From Alphaproteobacteria bacterium (GTDB lineage: Bacteria; Pseudomonadota; Alphaproteobacteria; UBA8366; GCA-2717185), in contig WLWY01000001.1 in assembly GCA_012103325.1 (NCBI GenBank), positions 744,001 to 808,000 on the forward strand: a stretch of 64,000 nucleotides of DNA, written 5' to 3'. Below are positions 53,010 to 62,733 of the stretch, piece after piece. The notes beneath the pieces were generated by a model that was not told the DNA's origin, did not search any database, and was given only the letters and a program-made list of their open reading frames with translations. Positions within the stretch are counted from its first letter, which is position 1; each line of letters starts with the position of its first letter. A program made the position numbers and the translations under genes.

Positions 53010-55655
53010 TTAGTCGTCGTCGAGCATGCCACGCAGTTTGTAGAGCAACTCCAGCGCGCCGCGCGGCGTCAGCCCATCCGGGTCCGCTTCGGCAAGCGCC
53101 GCCTCTACCGCCGACTCTTCCGGTACGGTGGCGGCGGGCAATGGCTTGGCGGTCGCGGCAAACAACGGCAAATCGTCGGAGAGCTGCGCAATCGCGCCCG
53201 ACTGTTCGGACTGCTCCAGCGTCGCCAGCACTTCCTCGGCCCGCCCGACGACGGCGGGCGGCAGGCCGGCCAGCTTGGCAACGTGAATGCCGTAGGACCG
53301 GTCGGCGGTACCGGGTGCGACTTCGTGCAGGAACACCACATCGCCGTCCCATTCCTTGATCCGCATCGTGTGCGGCGACAGCGCCGCTAGCCGCGCGTTA
53401 AGTCCGGTCAGCTCGTGATAGTGCGTCGCGAACAAGGCGCGGCACTGATTAACGTCGTGCAGATGTTCGACCGACGCCCAAGCAATCGATAGCCCGTCGA
53501 AGGTCGCGGTGCCGCGCCCGATCTCGTCCAGGATCACCAGCGCGCGCGGCCCGGCCTGATTGAGGATCGCAGCCGTTTCGACCATTTCCACCATGAAGGT
53601 GGAACGGCCGCGCGCCAGATCGTCCGCCGCCCCAACGCGGCTGAACAGCCGGTCGACGACGCCGATGGTGGCCGCTTCCGCCGGGACGAAGGCGCCCATC
53701 TGCGTCATCACCGCGATCAACGCGTTCTGCCGCAGGAAGGTGCTCTTGCCCGCCATGTTCGGGCCGGTGACAAGCCACAGGCGCTGGTCGCCGTCCAGGT
53801 CGCAATCGTTCGGCACAAAGGCGGCCCCGCCCGCTTCCAGCGAATCCTCGACCACGGGATGCCGGCCCTTGGTAATGACGAAGCTCAGCCCGTCCTCGAC
53901 CCGGGGCCGGCAGTAGTGCCGCGCGCCCGCGAGTTCCGCCAGAGCCGACGCAACATCGAGCGTCGCTAGCCCCTCGCCCGCCGCGGCAATAACGTCGGCG
54001 CGGGCCGTGACCTCATCCACCAGATCGTCGAAAAGGCGCAGCTCGACGGCCAGCGCCTTTTCCGCCGCTTCGGAAATATCGCGCGCCAGATCGGCCAGAT
54101 CGGCCGTCGTGTAGCGCATGGCGCTGGCCAGGGTCTGGCGATGGATGAACGCCTCGCCCATCTTGTCGGCATGGCGCGGCGTCACTTCGATGAAGTAGCC
54201 GAGCACATTGTTGTGGCGGATCTTCAGCGCGTCGACACCGGTCTCGCCACGATAGCGGGTCTGCAAATCGGCGATCAGGCGGCGGCCGTCATTGCGCAGC
54301 TTCAGGAGTTCGTCCAGCTCCGGCGCATAGCCGTCTCGGACGAATCCGCCATCGCGCGCCATCAAGGGCAGCTCGTCGGCCAGCGCGCGCGCCAGGCGGT
54401 CGCGCAGGACGTCGTGGTTGTCGAGTGCCGCGCGTGCCACCGCCGTCTCGTCCAATGCTGCAAGTTCGACCGTGCCCAGCAGGGTGTGGATTTCGGCGGA
54501 AACGGCCAGCCCATCGCGAACCGCCGCCAGATCGCGCGGCCCGCCGCGGCCGACCGACAGGCGGCTCAGGGCGCGGATCATATCCGGGCAGCGGCGGAGA
54601 TGGGCGATCAGATCGCCGCGCACCGTGCCGTTTTCGAGAAACAGCTGGACCGCATCAAGCCGCCGTCCGATGGCGGCCGGATCGGTCAGCGGCGCCGATA
54701 GTCGCGCCGCCAGCATGCGCGCGCCGGGCCCGGTGACCGTGCGGTCGATCGCGGCGAGCAGCGTGCCCTTACGGCCGCCGCCGAGACTTCGCGTCAGCTC
54801 CAGGTTGGCCCGCGTCGCCGCGTCGATTTCCATCACCATGCCGGCAGCCAACCGTTTCGGCGGGGCGAGACGCGGCATGGTGTCGACCTGGGTCAGCGCG
54901 ACATAGTCGATCAGCGCGCCGGCGGCGGCCAGCTCCGGCCGCTCGAAACTGCCGAACGCATCGAGCGCCGCAACGCCGTACTGCGCCTCCAGCCGGCGGC
55001 GCGCATTCTCTGAATCGAAACGGCTGTTCGGCAGCGGCGACAGCACGGCGTTCCATTGCGCGAAGACGTCGAACAGCGCGGGGCGCTGCAGCAGCCGTTC
55101 CGGCGCCAGCAACTCGCCCGGCGAAACCCGCGACAGCGCCGCCCCCAACCCAGCCTCGTCAACCTGCTGCACGGTGAATTCGCCGGTCGAAATATCGAGC
55201 CACGCGAAGCCGATCTGGCCGCCCGCATCGGCCAACGCCGCCAGATGATTATGCGACCGCGCATCGAGCAACGAGTCCTCGGTCAGGGTGCCTTTCGTGA
55301 CGAGCCGGACCACCGCGCGGTTGACGACCGATTTTGGGCCACGCTTCTTGGCCTCCGCCGGGTCTTCGGTCTGTTCGCACACCGCAACCTTGAAGCCCTC
55401 GCGGATCAAGCGCGAGAGGTAGCCATCCGCCGAATGCACCGGCACGCCGCACATCGGAATGTCCGCGCCCTTGTGGCTGCCGCGTTTGGTCAGCGCGATG
55501 TCGAGCGCCGCGGACGCCTTGACCGCGTCGTCGAAAAATAGCTCGTAGAAGTCGCCCATACGATAGAACAGCAGACAGTCGTCATGCTGCTCCTTGATTG
55601 CCAGATACTGCACCATCATCGGGGTGGCGGCGGGCTTGCGGGTTGTTACACTCAT
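53010..55655 (-). CDS. mutS: DNA mismatch repair protein MutS
   Basis: An 881-residue mismatch sensor. The mismatch-contact motif lies in [13 protein letters not shown] near the N-terminus; the ATPase has [14 protein letters not shown], the ST motif [14 protein letters not shown] and Walker [11 protein letters not shown]. Start MSVTTRK is preferred. Divergent from the amidase gene, with 69 bp between starts. Confidence 0.97.
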   Translation of the reverse strand: MSVTTRKPAATPMMVQYLAIKEQHDDCLLFYRMGDFYELFFDDAVKASAALDIALTKRGSHKGADIPMCGVPVHSADGYLSRLIREGFKVAVCEQTEDPAEAKKRGPKSVVNRAVVRLVTKGTLTEDSLLDARSHNHLAALADAGGQIGFAWLDISTGEFTVQQVDEAGLGAALSRVSPGELLAPERLLQRPALFDVFAQWNAVLSPLPNSRFDSENARRRLEAQYGVAALDAFGSFERPELAAAGALIDYVALTQVDTMPRLAPPKRLAAGMVMEIDAATRANLELTRSLGGGRKGTLLAAIDRTVTGPGARMLAARLSAPLTDPAAIGRRLDAVQLFLENGTVRGDLIAHLRRCPDMIRALSRLSVGRGGPRDLAAVRDGLAVSAEIHTLLGTVELAALDETAVARAALDNHDVLRDRLARALADELPLMARDGGFVRDGYAPELDELLKLRNDGRRLIADLQTRYRGETGVDALKIRHNNVLGYFIEVTPRHADKMGEAFIHRQTLASAMRYTTADLADLARDISEAAEKALAVELRLFDDLVDEVTARADVIAAAGEGLATLDVASALAELAGARHYCRPRVEDGLSFVITKGRHPVVEDSLEAGGAAFVPNDCDLDGDQRLWLVTGPNMAGKSTFLRQNALIAVMTQMGAFVPAEAATIGVVDRLFSRVGAADDLARGRSTFMVEMVETAAILNQAGPRALVILDEIGRGTATFDGLSIAWASVEHLHDVNQCRALFATHYHELTGLNARLAALSPHTMRIKEWDGDVVFLHEVAPGTADRSYGIHVAKLAGLPPAVVGRAEEVLATLEQSEQSGAIAQLSDDLPLFAATAKPLPAATVPEESAVEAALAEADPDGLTPRGALELLYKLRGMLDDD

Positions 55656-55724
55656 GGGGCGCAAGTCATACCATGGTTACCCGGCGCTCCCAATGCGCGC
55701 GGCCCGGTAGGGAGAGAAAATACG

Positions 55725-57074
55725 ATGAGCGAACCAGCAGCAACGGCGTCCTTCGAAAGCACGAATGCTTGCCTCAAATCGATTGAACAATTCAACGATA
55801 CCGTCAACGCGATGATCACCGTAACCGCGGATGCGGCGCGGGATCAGGCGCGGGCTGCCGACGAAGCAGCACGCGAAGGCCGCTGGCTCGGGCTGCTGCA
55901 CGGCATGCCGATGGCGATCAAGGACAACATCGCCACGGCCGGTGTGCGCACGACGGCCGGCTCCAGCTTCTTCGCCGATCATGTGCCGAACGAAAACGCA
56001 GCAGTCACGCAACGGCTGATCGATGCCGGCGCGGTCATCGTCGGCAAGGCGACGATGCACGAATTCGCCTTTGGCATTCGCTCCGACAATCCAGTTTCGG
56101 GACAATGCCACAACCCGTGGGACACCAGCCGCATTCCCGGCGGATCGAGCGGCGGGTCCGGGGCGGCCATCGCGGCAGGCATGTGCGTCGGTGCCCTGGG
56201 ATCCGACACCGGCGGATCGGTGCGGCTGCCGGCTTCGATCAACGGGGTCAGCGGCTTGCGCCCAACCCATGGCCGCGTGCCGAACCACGGTTCGACGCCG
56301 GTCAGTCCAACAATGGATACGATTGGGCCAATGGCGCGCAGCGTTAGCGACGTGGCGCGGATCTTCGCCGTCATCGCCGGGCACGATGCGCGCGATCCAA
56401 TGTCCGCCGACCGTCCGCTGGAAAATTTTCTGCCGCGCCTTGCCGATCCGATCGAAGGCGTGCGGATCGGCATACCCCGTTCCTTCTATCTGGACGACAC
56501 GCATCCGGAGATCGAAGCGGCGGTCCGTGCGGCCGCGGATGTTCTCACGGAAGCTGGGGCGGAACTGGTCGACATCGACGTGCCGGGCGCAGCCGACATG
56601 CAGCGCTGGGCGACGATCCTCATTTTCTCGGATGCTTGTGCCGTCAATGCCGCGCGCCTACAGCAAAATCCGGAGATGTTTTCCAAGCCCGTCTATGACC
56701 GCATGATGGAGGGGTTGAAGTTCACTGCGGTCGATTACGCAAATACGATGCGCGCCCGCGAAGCCTGGCAAGCGCAACTGAAAGACCTTTTCCAGGATAT
56801 CGATATTCTGCTGTCCCCGACATTGCCGACCCTGGCACCGCCGATCGAGGAAGACAAATCGCTGCTCGAAGCGACGAAGCATGCAACGCGCAACACTTAT
56901 GCTGGCGCCTTCGGTAAATTGCCCGGCCTGTCGGTCCCTTGCGGTTTCTCGTCGGACGGGTTGCCAATCGGGCTACAACTCGAGGCGGCCTGGTGGCAGG
57001 ACCCGTTGCTGCTGCAAGTCGGCCACGCCTACCAGCAACGCACCGACTGGCATTTGCGCAGACCCCCAATTTAG
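55725..57074 (+). CDS. Amidase signature family enzyme
   Basis: A 449-residue amidase. The Ser-cisSer-Lys triad is visible: Lys in MAIKDNIATAG (about 65), and the two serines in GGSSGGSGAAIAAG and LGSDTGGSVRLP. This is the GatA-like fold, but no gatB or gatC is adjacent, so it is probably a stand-alone amide or urea-type hydrolase. Start ATG preceded by GGGAGAG. A repeat element follows it. Confidence 0.92.
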   Translation: MSEPAATASFESTNACLKSIEQFNDTVNAMITVTADAARDQARAADEAAREGRWLGLLHGMPMAIKDNIATAGVRTTAGSSFFADHVPNENAAVTQRLIDAGAVIVGKATMHEFAFGIRSDNPVSGQCHNPWDTSRIPGGSSGGSGAAIAAGMCVGALGSDTGGSVRLPASINGVSGLRPTHGRVPNHGSTPVSPTMDTIGPMARSVSDVARIFAVIAGHDARDPMSADRPLENFLPRLADPIEGVRIGIPRSFYLDDTHPEIEAAVRAAADVLTEAGAELVDIDVPGAADMQRWATILIFSDACAVNAARLQQNPEMFSKPVYDRMMEGLKFTAVDYANTMRAREAWQAQLKDLFQDIDILLSPTLPTLAPPIEEDKSLLEATKHATRNTYAGAFGKLPGLSVPCGFSSDGLPIGLQLEAAWWQDPLLLQVGHAYQQRTDWHLRRPPI

Positions 57075-57086
57075 AACAGCCGCAGA

Positions 57087-57223
57087 AGAGCAAATCGGGA
57101 TTATTGGAATCGCCTCTGGCGATCCCACAAACGCGTGAATTTGCTCGTAAATTATTGAAAACGAGCAGATTCACAAAATCGTTCGAACCCAAATAATGGG
57201 TTCGACCAATCTTGATCTGCTCT
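57087..57223. repeat. AGAGCA-type multibranched palindromic repeat, copy B
   Basis: Ends AGAGCAAATC and GATCTGCTCT pair with one mismatch. Inside are three hairpins: GGAATCGCC-TCT-GGCGATCC (57106-57125), GTGAATTTGCTCG with CGAGCAGATTCAC (57135-57147/57162-57174), and TCGAACCC with GGGTTCGA (57183-57190/57198-57205). It fills most of the amidase-maeB gap; nothing else is seen in that gap. Related modules occur at 46794-46910. Confidence 0.75.
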
Positions 57224-57319
57224 AAAGCCTTGCATCGCAACCCAGTTTCGCGGTTAGGATGACGGAACGGTTGTGAGCGGCGCAATGCGCCGGCGTTCAA
57301 AATGAAACAAGGGGCGGGC

Positions 57320-59581
57320 ATGGCAGATAAACGAATTAATGAAGAGGCCGCCTTACGGTTTCATGCACGTGGCCGGCCCGGCAAGTTGGAGGTCAGCCCG
57401 ACCAAACCGCTGAACACGCAATACGATCTGTCGCTCGCCTATTCGCCGGGGGTCGCCTTCCCTTGCCTGCGGATCGAAGAAAACCCCGATCTGGCCTACG
57501 ACTATACCAACCGGGGCAACGTTGTCGCCGTCATCACCAACGGCACGGCAGTCCTCGGCCTCGGCAATATCGGCGCGATGGCGAGCAAGCCGGTCATGGA
57601 GGGCAAGGCGGTCCTATTCAAACGCTTCGCCGACGTCGATGGCATCGATTTGGAAGTCGACACCATGGATGTGGACGAGTTCGTCAACAGCGTGCGCTTC
57701 CTCGGCAAGTCCTTCGGCGGCATCAACCTGGAAGACATCAAAGCGCCGGAATGCTTCATCATCGAGCAGCGTCTGCGCGAAATCATGGACATTCCCGTGT
57801 TTCACGACGACCAACACGGCACCGCGATCATCGCCACCGCCGGACTGATCAACGGGCTGCACCTGACCGGGCGCGATCTGGCGACCACCCGCCTGGTGGT
57901 GAACGGCGCCGGCGCGGCATCGATAGCCTGCGTCGAGCTGATCAAGGCGATGGGCATGCCGCACGACAACGTCATCATCTGCGACAGCCGCGGCGTCGTA
58001 TACGCGGGCCGCCAGGACGGCATGAACCAGTGGAAGTCGGCGCACGCGGTGGAGACCGACCTACGCACCCTCGGCGACGCCTTAAAGGGCGCCGACGTGT
58101 TCTTCGGTCTGTCGGTCAAGGATGCGGTTACGCCGGCGATGGTGAAATCGATGGCCGACAAGCCGTTGATCTTCGCGATGGCCAATCCCGACCCGGAAAT
58201 CACGCCGGAAGCCGCGCGGAAAGCGCGCAAGGACGCGATCATTGCGACAGGCCGCTCCGATTATCCCAATCAGATCAACAATGTACTGGGCTTTCCCTAT
58301 ATCTTCCGCGGCGCCCTCGATGTGCGCGCGTCGGAAATCAACGACGCGATGAAGATCGCGGCGGCGAATGCGCTGGCCGAACTGGCGCGCGAGGATGTGC
58401 CGGACGAGGTCGACGCCGCCTATGGCGGGCGGCACCTGACCTACGGACCGGACTATCTGATCCCAACCCCGTTCGATCCGCGCCTCATCACAGCGGTACC
58501 GGCGGCCGTCGCCCAGGCCGCGATGGACAGCGGCGTCGCGCAGAAGCCTATTGTCGATCTGGAGCAGTACCGGCACCAGTTGACCGCCCGGCTCGATCCG
58601 CTGGCGCCGACGATGAACTTCATCTTCGAGCAGCTGCGCGCCAACCCGCGCCGCGCCGTCTTCGCGGAAGGCGAGGAGGACCGTGTGATCCGCGCCGCAC
58701 TCGCCTATCGCGACCGGGGTTACGGCACGCCGGTTCTGATCGGCCGCGACGAAGAGGTCTCGGAAAAGATCGAAGCACTTGGCATCGGCGATTCCGGCGG
58801 GCTGGAAATCCACAATGCCCGTCACTCGACGCACAACAAGAAATACACCGACTTTCTATACGGCCGTCTGCAACGGCAGGGCCTGCTGTACCGCGACTGC
58901 CAGCGGATGGTGAATCAGGACCGCAATGTCTTCGCCGCCTGCATGGTCGCCTGCGGCGACGCAGACGCGATGGTGACCGGTGCGACCCGCAGCTTCGCGG
59001 TCGCGTTCGAAGATATCACACATGTCTTCGGCCCCCAGCCTGGCAGCCGCGTCATCGGTCTGCAGATCGTTATCGCGCGGGGCCAGACGATCTTCATCGC
59101 CGACACCCGCGTGCACGAAGTGCCCGACGCGGAAACATTGGCGGACATTGCCGTACAAAGCGCCGCCTACGCCCGCCATTTCGGTCACGAACCAAGGGTG
59201 GCACTGCTGTCCTATTCCAATTTTGGGCAACCGATGACGGAAAATGCACAGCGCATCCGCGATGCCGTGAAGATCCTCGACACCCGCAAGGTCGACTTCC
59301 CATATGACGGCGAAATGGCGGCGGACACCGCACTCAACCCGGAACTGCGGACGCAGCACTATCCGTTCAGTCGCCTGTCCGGCCCAGCCAACGTGCTGGT
59401 CATGCCGGCGCTGCACAGTGCGAGCATCGCGGCGAAACTGCTCAAGGAGATCGGTGGCGGGTCTGTGCTCGGCCCGATGCTGCTGGGGGTCGAGAAGCCG
59501 GTGCAGATCGTTCAGATGGGCGCGACCGCGCAGGACTTGCTGACCGCGGCGGCGATGGCCGCACACGATGCGATCAAATAG
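57320..59581 (+). CDS. maeB: NADP-dependent malic enzyme (MaeB type, with C-terminal PTA-like domain)
   Basis: A 753-residue enzyme converting malate to pyruvate, CO2 and NADPH. The malic domain has YSPGVAFPC, HDDQHGTAII and GAGAASIACVELIKAMGM; from about residue 430 a phosphotransacetylase-like domain follows (VFAEGEEDRVIRAAL), the long MaeB form common in proteobacteria, where that domain is regulatory. Start MADKRINEE has GGGGCGGGC upstream. It converges with the macrodomain gene, stop to stop. Confidence 0.96.
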   Translation: MADKRINEEAALRFHARGRPGKLEVSPTKPLNTQYDLSLAYSPGVAFPCLRIEENPDLAYDYTNRGNVVAVITNGTAVLGLGNIGAMASKPVMEGKAVLFKRFADVDGIDLEVDTMDVDEFVNSVRFLGKSFGGINLEDIKAPECFIIEQRLREIMDIPVFHDDQHGTAIIATAGLINGLHLTGRDLATTRLVVNGAGAASIACVELIKAMGMPHDNVIICDSRGVVYAGRQDGMNQWKSAHAVETDLRTLGDALKGADVFFGLSVKDAVTPAMVKSMADKPLIFAMANPDPEITPEAARKARKDAIIATGRSDYPNQINNVLGFPYIFRGALDVRASEINDAMKIAAANALAELAREDVPDEVDAAYGGRHLTYGPDYLIPTPFDPRLITAVPAAVAQAAMDSGVAQKPIVDLEQYRHQLTARLDPLAPTMNFIFEQLRANPRRAVFAEGEEDRVIRAALAYRDRGYGTPVLIGRDEEVSEKIEALGIGDSGGLEIHNARHSTHNKKYTDFLYGRLQRQGLLYRDCQRMVNQDRNVFAACMVACGDADAMVTGATRSFAVAFEDITHVFGPQPGSRVIGLQIVIARGQTIFIADTRVHEVPDAETLADIAVQSAAYARHFGHEPRVALLSYSNFGQPMTENAQRIRDAVKILDTRKVDFPYDGEMAADTALNPELRTQHYPFSRLSGPANVLVMPALHSASIAAKLLKEIGGGSVLGPMLLGVEKPVQIVQMGATAQDLLTAAAMAAHDAIK

Positions 59582-60097
59582 CTAGCGGTATCCGGTAAGC
59601 GCGTCAGTGTAGGCCGCGGTAACGTCAGCACCGAAACAGCAGAAGATCACCGTTTCGAAGTCGGGATTGGCGCGCAGTATCTCGGCCACTGTCTCAACCG
59701 CGATTTTCGTCGCGCGCAGGATCGGGAACCGATAGACACCGGTCGATATTGCCGGAAAGGCGATCGTCCGCAGGGCCGAATCGGCAGCAAGCGCCATCGA
59801 ATTTCTGTAGCAGTCTCGCAACAAATCGTCCTCACCCGCTGTACCGCCATCCCAGATCGGACCGACTGTATGGATCACGTGGCGCGCCGTCAGATTATGG
59901 CCGGCGGTGATCTTGGCTCCGCCGGTCGGGCAGCCGCCGAGCGCACGGCATTCGTCGAGCAGGCCCGGTCCGGCGGCGCGGTGAATGGCACCGTCTACCC
60001 CGCCACCGCCGAGCAGGGATTCGTTGGCGGCGTTGACGATCGCATCGACGTCGAGCGCCGTTATGTCCGTTTCCAGCAGGGTCATACGATGCGGCAT
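59582..60097 (-). CDS. Macrodomain protein (O-acetyl-ADP-ribose deacetylase type)
   Basis: A 171-residue single macrodomain. The ADP-ribose site motifs are IVNAANESLLGGGGVDGAI (about 21-39) and AISTGVYRFP. This is the MacroD/YmdB class that hydrolyses O-acetyl-ADP-ribose or removes ADP-ribose from carboxylate residues. It lies 12 bp after the AmpG-like permease gene, so the two are probably co-transcribed. Confidence 0.92.
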   Translation of the reverse strand: MPHRMTLLETDITALDVDAIVNAANESLLGGGGVDGAIHRAAGPGLLDECRALGGCPTGGAKITAGHNLTARHVIHTVGPIWDGGTAGEDDLLRDCYRNSMALAADSALRTIAFPAISTGVYRFPILRATKIAVETVAEILRANPDFETVIFCCFGADVTAAYTDALTGYR

Positions 60098-60109
60098 TGC
60101 CGGCCCTCC

Positions 60110-61402
60110 CTATCGTGACTCCGTCTCGGGATAGCGTTTCATCATCCACCATAACAGTAACAGACCCGGCGCCGCCGCAGCTGTGGAAATCAGGAAGAAG
60201 GCGATCCAGTCGACCTGCTCCGCGACCCAACCGCCGCCAGACGCAAAGAAAGTCCTTGTCGCCGCCATCATGGACGACAGCAGTGCATATTGGGTCGCCG
60301 TGTAGGCCCGGTTACAGAGACTCGACAGGTAGGCGACGAACGCCGTCGTCCCCATGCCGCCGGTCAGGTTCTCGACGCCAATCGTGGCGACTAGCATCGG
60401 CACGGAATAGCCGACCCAAGCCTGGGCCACGAACACCAGGTTGGACGCGGCCTGCAGCAAGCCCGCGAACAGCAGCGCCCGCACGATTCCGTAGCGCGCG
60501 ACCAGAACGCCGCCGAGCGCCGCACCGGCCAAGGTCATGGCGAGGCCGAATCCTTTGCTGACAACGCCGATCTCCGCCAGCGAGAAACCTGTCTTGAGAT
60601 AGAACGGCGTCGCCATCACGCCGAGCAGCGCATCGCCATACTTGTACAGCGCAACGAACAGCAACACGGCAATCCAGCCGGGTCGCGTCATGAATTCCGC
60701 AAACGGTCCGACCACGGCGTCCCGAATCCACGCCCAGGCCTGCGGCAATCCAGTAGAAGATTGTGCGGTGGCCGCCGCCCTTGTTTCCGGAGCACGCGGC
60801 TCGGGGTTGATTAGCACCGCGGCAACACCGACCCCCATCAGCACCGCCATGCTGCCATAGGCCCAATCCCAGCCCATCGTCCCGGCAAGGATCAACGCGC
60901 CGCCGCCGGACGTCACCATCGCCACCCGGTAGCCGAACACCAGAACCGCCGCGCCGGCACCCAGCTGATCGTCTTCGAGGATTTCGGTGCGGTAAGCGTC
61001 GATCGCGATGTCTTGTGTCGCTGACGCGAAGGCAACGACCGCGGCCCAGAACACAGTCCAGCCCCGCAGACCGACCGGGTCCGCCAGCGCCAATCCGACC
61101 AGTGCGCCAATCAGCGCAATCTGCGATAGCAGCAGCCAAGCGCGCCGTCTGCCTAGTATCCTGGTAAGCAACGGCAGCGGCAGCCGGTCCACCAGCGGCG
61201 ACCACAGGAATTTGAGCGCATAGGCGAGACCGACGAGGCTGACCAGCCCGATTTCCGTCAGCGAGGCCCCCGCTTCGGTAAACCATGCGGCCAGCGTCGC
61301 GCCAGTCAGCGCCAGCGGCAGCCCGCTGGAAAAGCCGAAGAAAAACAGCGAGGCGACACGGCGGTCGCTGTAAACCCATGCCGCATCAAGCCATCCGCGC
61401 AT
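60110..61402 (-). CDS. ampG: AmpG-family muropeptide permease (MFS)
   Basis: A 430-residue MFS carrier with about 12 helices. The N-terminal FFFGFSSGLPLALTGATLA and YALKFLWSPLVDRLP are AmpG signatures, as is FASATQDIAIDAYRTEIL in the middle. AmpG brings anhydro-muropeptides back from the periplasm for wall recycling. The macrodomain gene follows; IS copy 2 begins 68 bp upstream of the start, which may affect its promoter. Confidence 0.9.
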   Translation of the reverse strand: MRGWLDAAWVYSDRRVASLFFFGFSSGLPLALTGATLAAWFTEAGASLTEIGLVSLVGLAYALKFLWSPLVDRLPLPLLTRILGRRRAWLLLSQIALIGALVGLALADPVGLRGWTVFWAAVVAFASATQDIAIDAYRTEILEDDQLGAGAAVLVFGYRVAMVTSGGGALILAGTMGWDWAYGSMAVLMGVGVAAVLINPEPRAPETRAAATAQSSTGLPQAWAWIRDAVVGPFAEFMTRPGWIAVLLFVALYKYGDALLGVMATPFYLKTGFSLAEIGVVSKGFGLAMTLAGAALGGVLVARYGIVRALLFAGLLQAASNLVFVAQAWVGYSVPMLVATIGVENLTGGMGTTAFVAYLSSLCNRAYTATQYALLSSMMAATRTFFASGGGWVAEQVDWIAFFLISTAAAAPGLLLLWWMMKRYPETESR

Positions 61403-61442
61403 GGTTAAAATGCTAGCAAAGAAATGTGCGTCGGGCCGCCGT

Positions 61443-61470
61443 CCACCCCCACCCTAGCCCTCCCCCGTCG
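61443..61470. repeat. Left part of G/C-run hairpin repeat before IS copy 2
   Basis: CCACCCCCACCCTAGCCCTC followed by CCCCGTCG. It is the same repeat half as found before IS copy 1, here joined to the left inverted repeat of the second IS. Confidence 0.7.
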
Positions 61471-62630
61471 AGGAGACCTCTGCGAAATGGGTAGCAACTT
61501 TGTCGAAACGGTGATTCTTTAGAGTGATCGCTATGACGGAGGTCTTGATGGGTGAGAAGCGGGTTGGTGAGGGTGGCTTTGCGGATGCGTTTGTGGCGCC
61601 GGGTGCGGGTTCGAATAAACGTCTGGAGCGTATCGAAGGTCTTTTCGACTGGTCTCGCTTCGAGAAGCTCCTGAAGTCGGTTCGCTCGAAGAAGGGGCGC
61701 AGAGGGTATCCGGCGCTGTCGATGTACAAGGCGGTTTTGCTGCAGCAATGGTATGGTCTTTCCGACCCGGACCTGGAGGAGGCGTTGGGGGATCGTCTGT
61801 CGTTCCGACGGTTCTGCGGGTTCTCGTTGAGCGACGAGACACCGGACGAGACGACGTTCGTGCGCTTCCGGGCGGCGCTGGCAGAGAGGAAACTGACGGC
61901 GAAGCTTCTGGCGGAAACGAACCGGCAGTTGGAGCGTCACGGGCTGATGCTGAAGACGGGCACACTGATCGATGCCACCCTGATCGAGGCTTCGGTCAGC
62001 CGGCCGTCCGGTGTTTCCGGCGGGCGTTCGGCGCTCGATCCGGATGCCGATTGGACGCGGCGCGGGCGCACGGCCTATTTCGGGTACAAGGCGCATATCG
62101 CCGTCGATCAGGGCTCCGAATTGATCCGCGATGCGATGATGACGTCGGCCAAAACCTATGAGAGCGAAGTGGCCGACGCGCTGATCCAGGGCGACGAGCG
62201 GGCGGTCTATGCTGACAAAGCCTATGAGCACAAGGAGCGCCGCCGGCGCCTCAAGGCGAGGGGCATCAAGGACCGGATCATGCACCGCAGCCATAAGAAC
62301 CAACCGGCGCTGCCGCACTGGCAACAGGTCCGCAACCGCCTGATCTCCCCGATCCGCGCTAATGTCGAGCGCCTGTTCGGAACTCTGAAGCGGTCTTACC
62401 GATACCGCCGGGCCCGATACAGGGGGATGCAGAAGAACCAGTCCCACCTTCATCTCCTGTGCATCGCCATGAACCTGAGACGTGCCGAAACTCTTATGCC
62501 CTGACACCGTCCCTTGCCGATCTCGTCAAGAGCGTCCCAAAACCCAACGCGAAAAACCGCCAAACCTATGCACCAACCTCCAAACCCAACGATTATCTCC
62601 GATCCTGAACCCGTTTCGCAGAGGTCTCCT
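61471..62630 (+). mobile_element. IS5-family insertion sequence, copy 2 (1160 bp)
   Basis: Same length and ends as copy 1 (31357-32516): 22-bp inverted repeats starting AGGAGACCTCTGCGAAA, one transposase gene, near-identical throughout. The left flank (CGTCG) and right flank (CAAGGGG) do not give as clean a direct repeat as in copy 1. Again the element lies inside a G/C-run hairpin repeat. The two copies, in the same direction 30 kb apart, could recombine and delete or duplicate the interval. Confidence 0.93.
61548..62504 (+). CDS. IS5-family transposase (copy 2)
   Basis: Same DDE transposase as at 31434-32390 (Asp in TLIDATLIEAS, Asp in VYADKAYEHK, Glu in ANVERLFGTL), with one residue different (SGGRSALD). 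Intact, so probably active. The GGAGG before the ATG at 61548 decides this start. Confidence 0.95.
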   Translation: MGEKRVGEGGFADAFVAPGAGSNKRLERIEGLFDWSRFEKLLKSVRSKKGRRGYPALSMYKAVLLQQWYGLSDPDLEEALGDRLSFRRFCGFSLSDETPDETTFVRFRAALAERKLTAKLLAETNRQLERHGLMLKTGTLIDATLIEASVSRPSGVSGGRSALDPDADWTRRGRTAYFGYKAHIAVDQGSELIRDAMMTSAKTYESEVADALIQGDERAVYADKAYEHKERRRRLKARGIKDRIMHRSHKNQPALPHWQQVRNRLISPIRANVERLFGTLKRSYRYRRARYRGMQKNQSHLHLLCIAMNLRRAETLMP

Positions 62631-62714
62631 CAAGGGGGAGGGAAATAAATTCGGGCTTTGTCTATTTCGCTATTCCTTCCCCCCTTGCGGGGGAAGGTTA
62701 GGATGGGGGGTGGG
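62631..62714. repeat. Right part of G/C-run hairpin repeat after IS copy 2
   Basis: CAAGGGGGAGGG, a variable A/T stretch, then CCTTCCCCCCTTGCGGGGG continuing to AAGG, then TTAGGATGGGGGGTGGG. It matches the right half at 32517-32597 and pairs with the CCACCCCCACC half on the far side of the IS. Confidence 0.7.
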
Positions 62715-62733
62715 ACCAAAGCCATCGCGGCGT

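Noticed and set aside
57175..57210. tRNA-like TTCGAACCC / GGGTTCGA stretch
   Set aside because: It is one hairpin of the AGAGCA repeat; no acceptor or anticodon stem is present.
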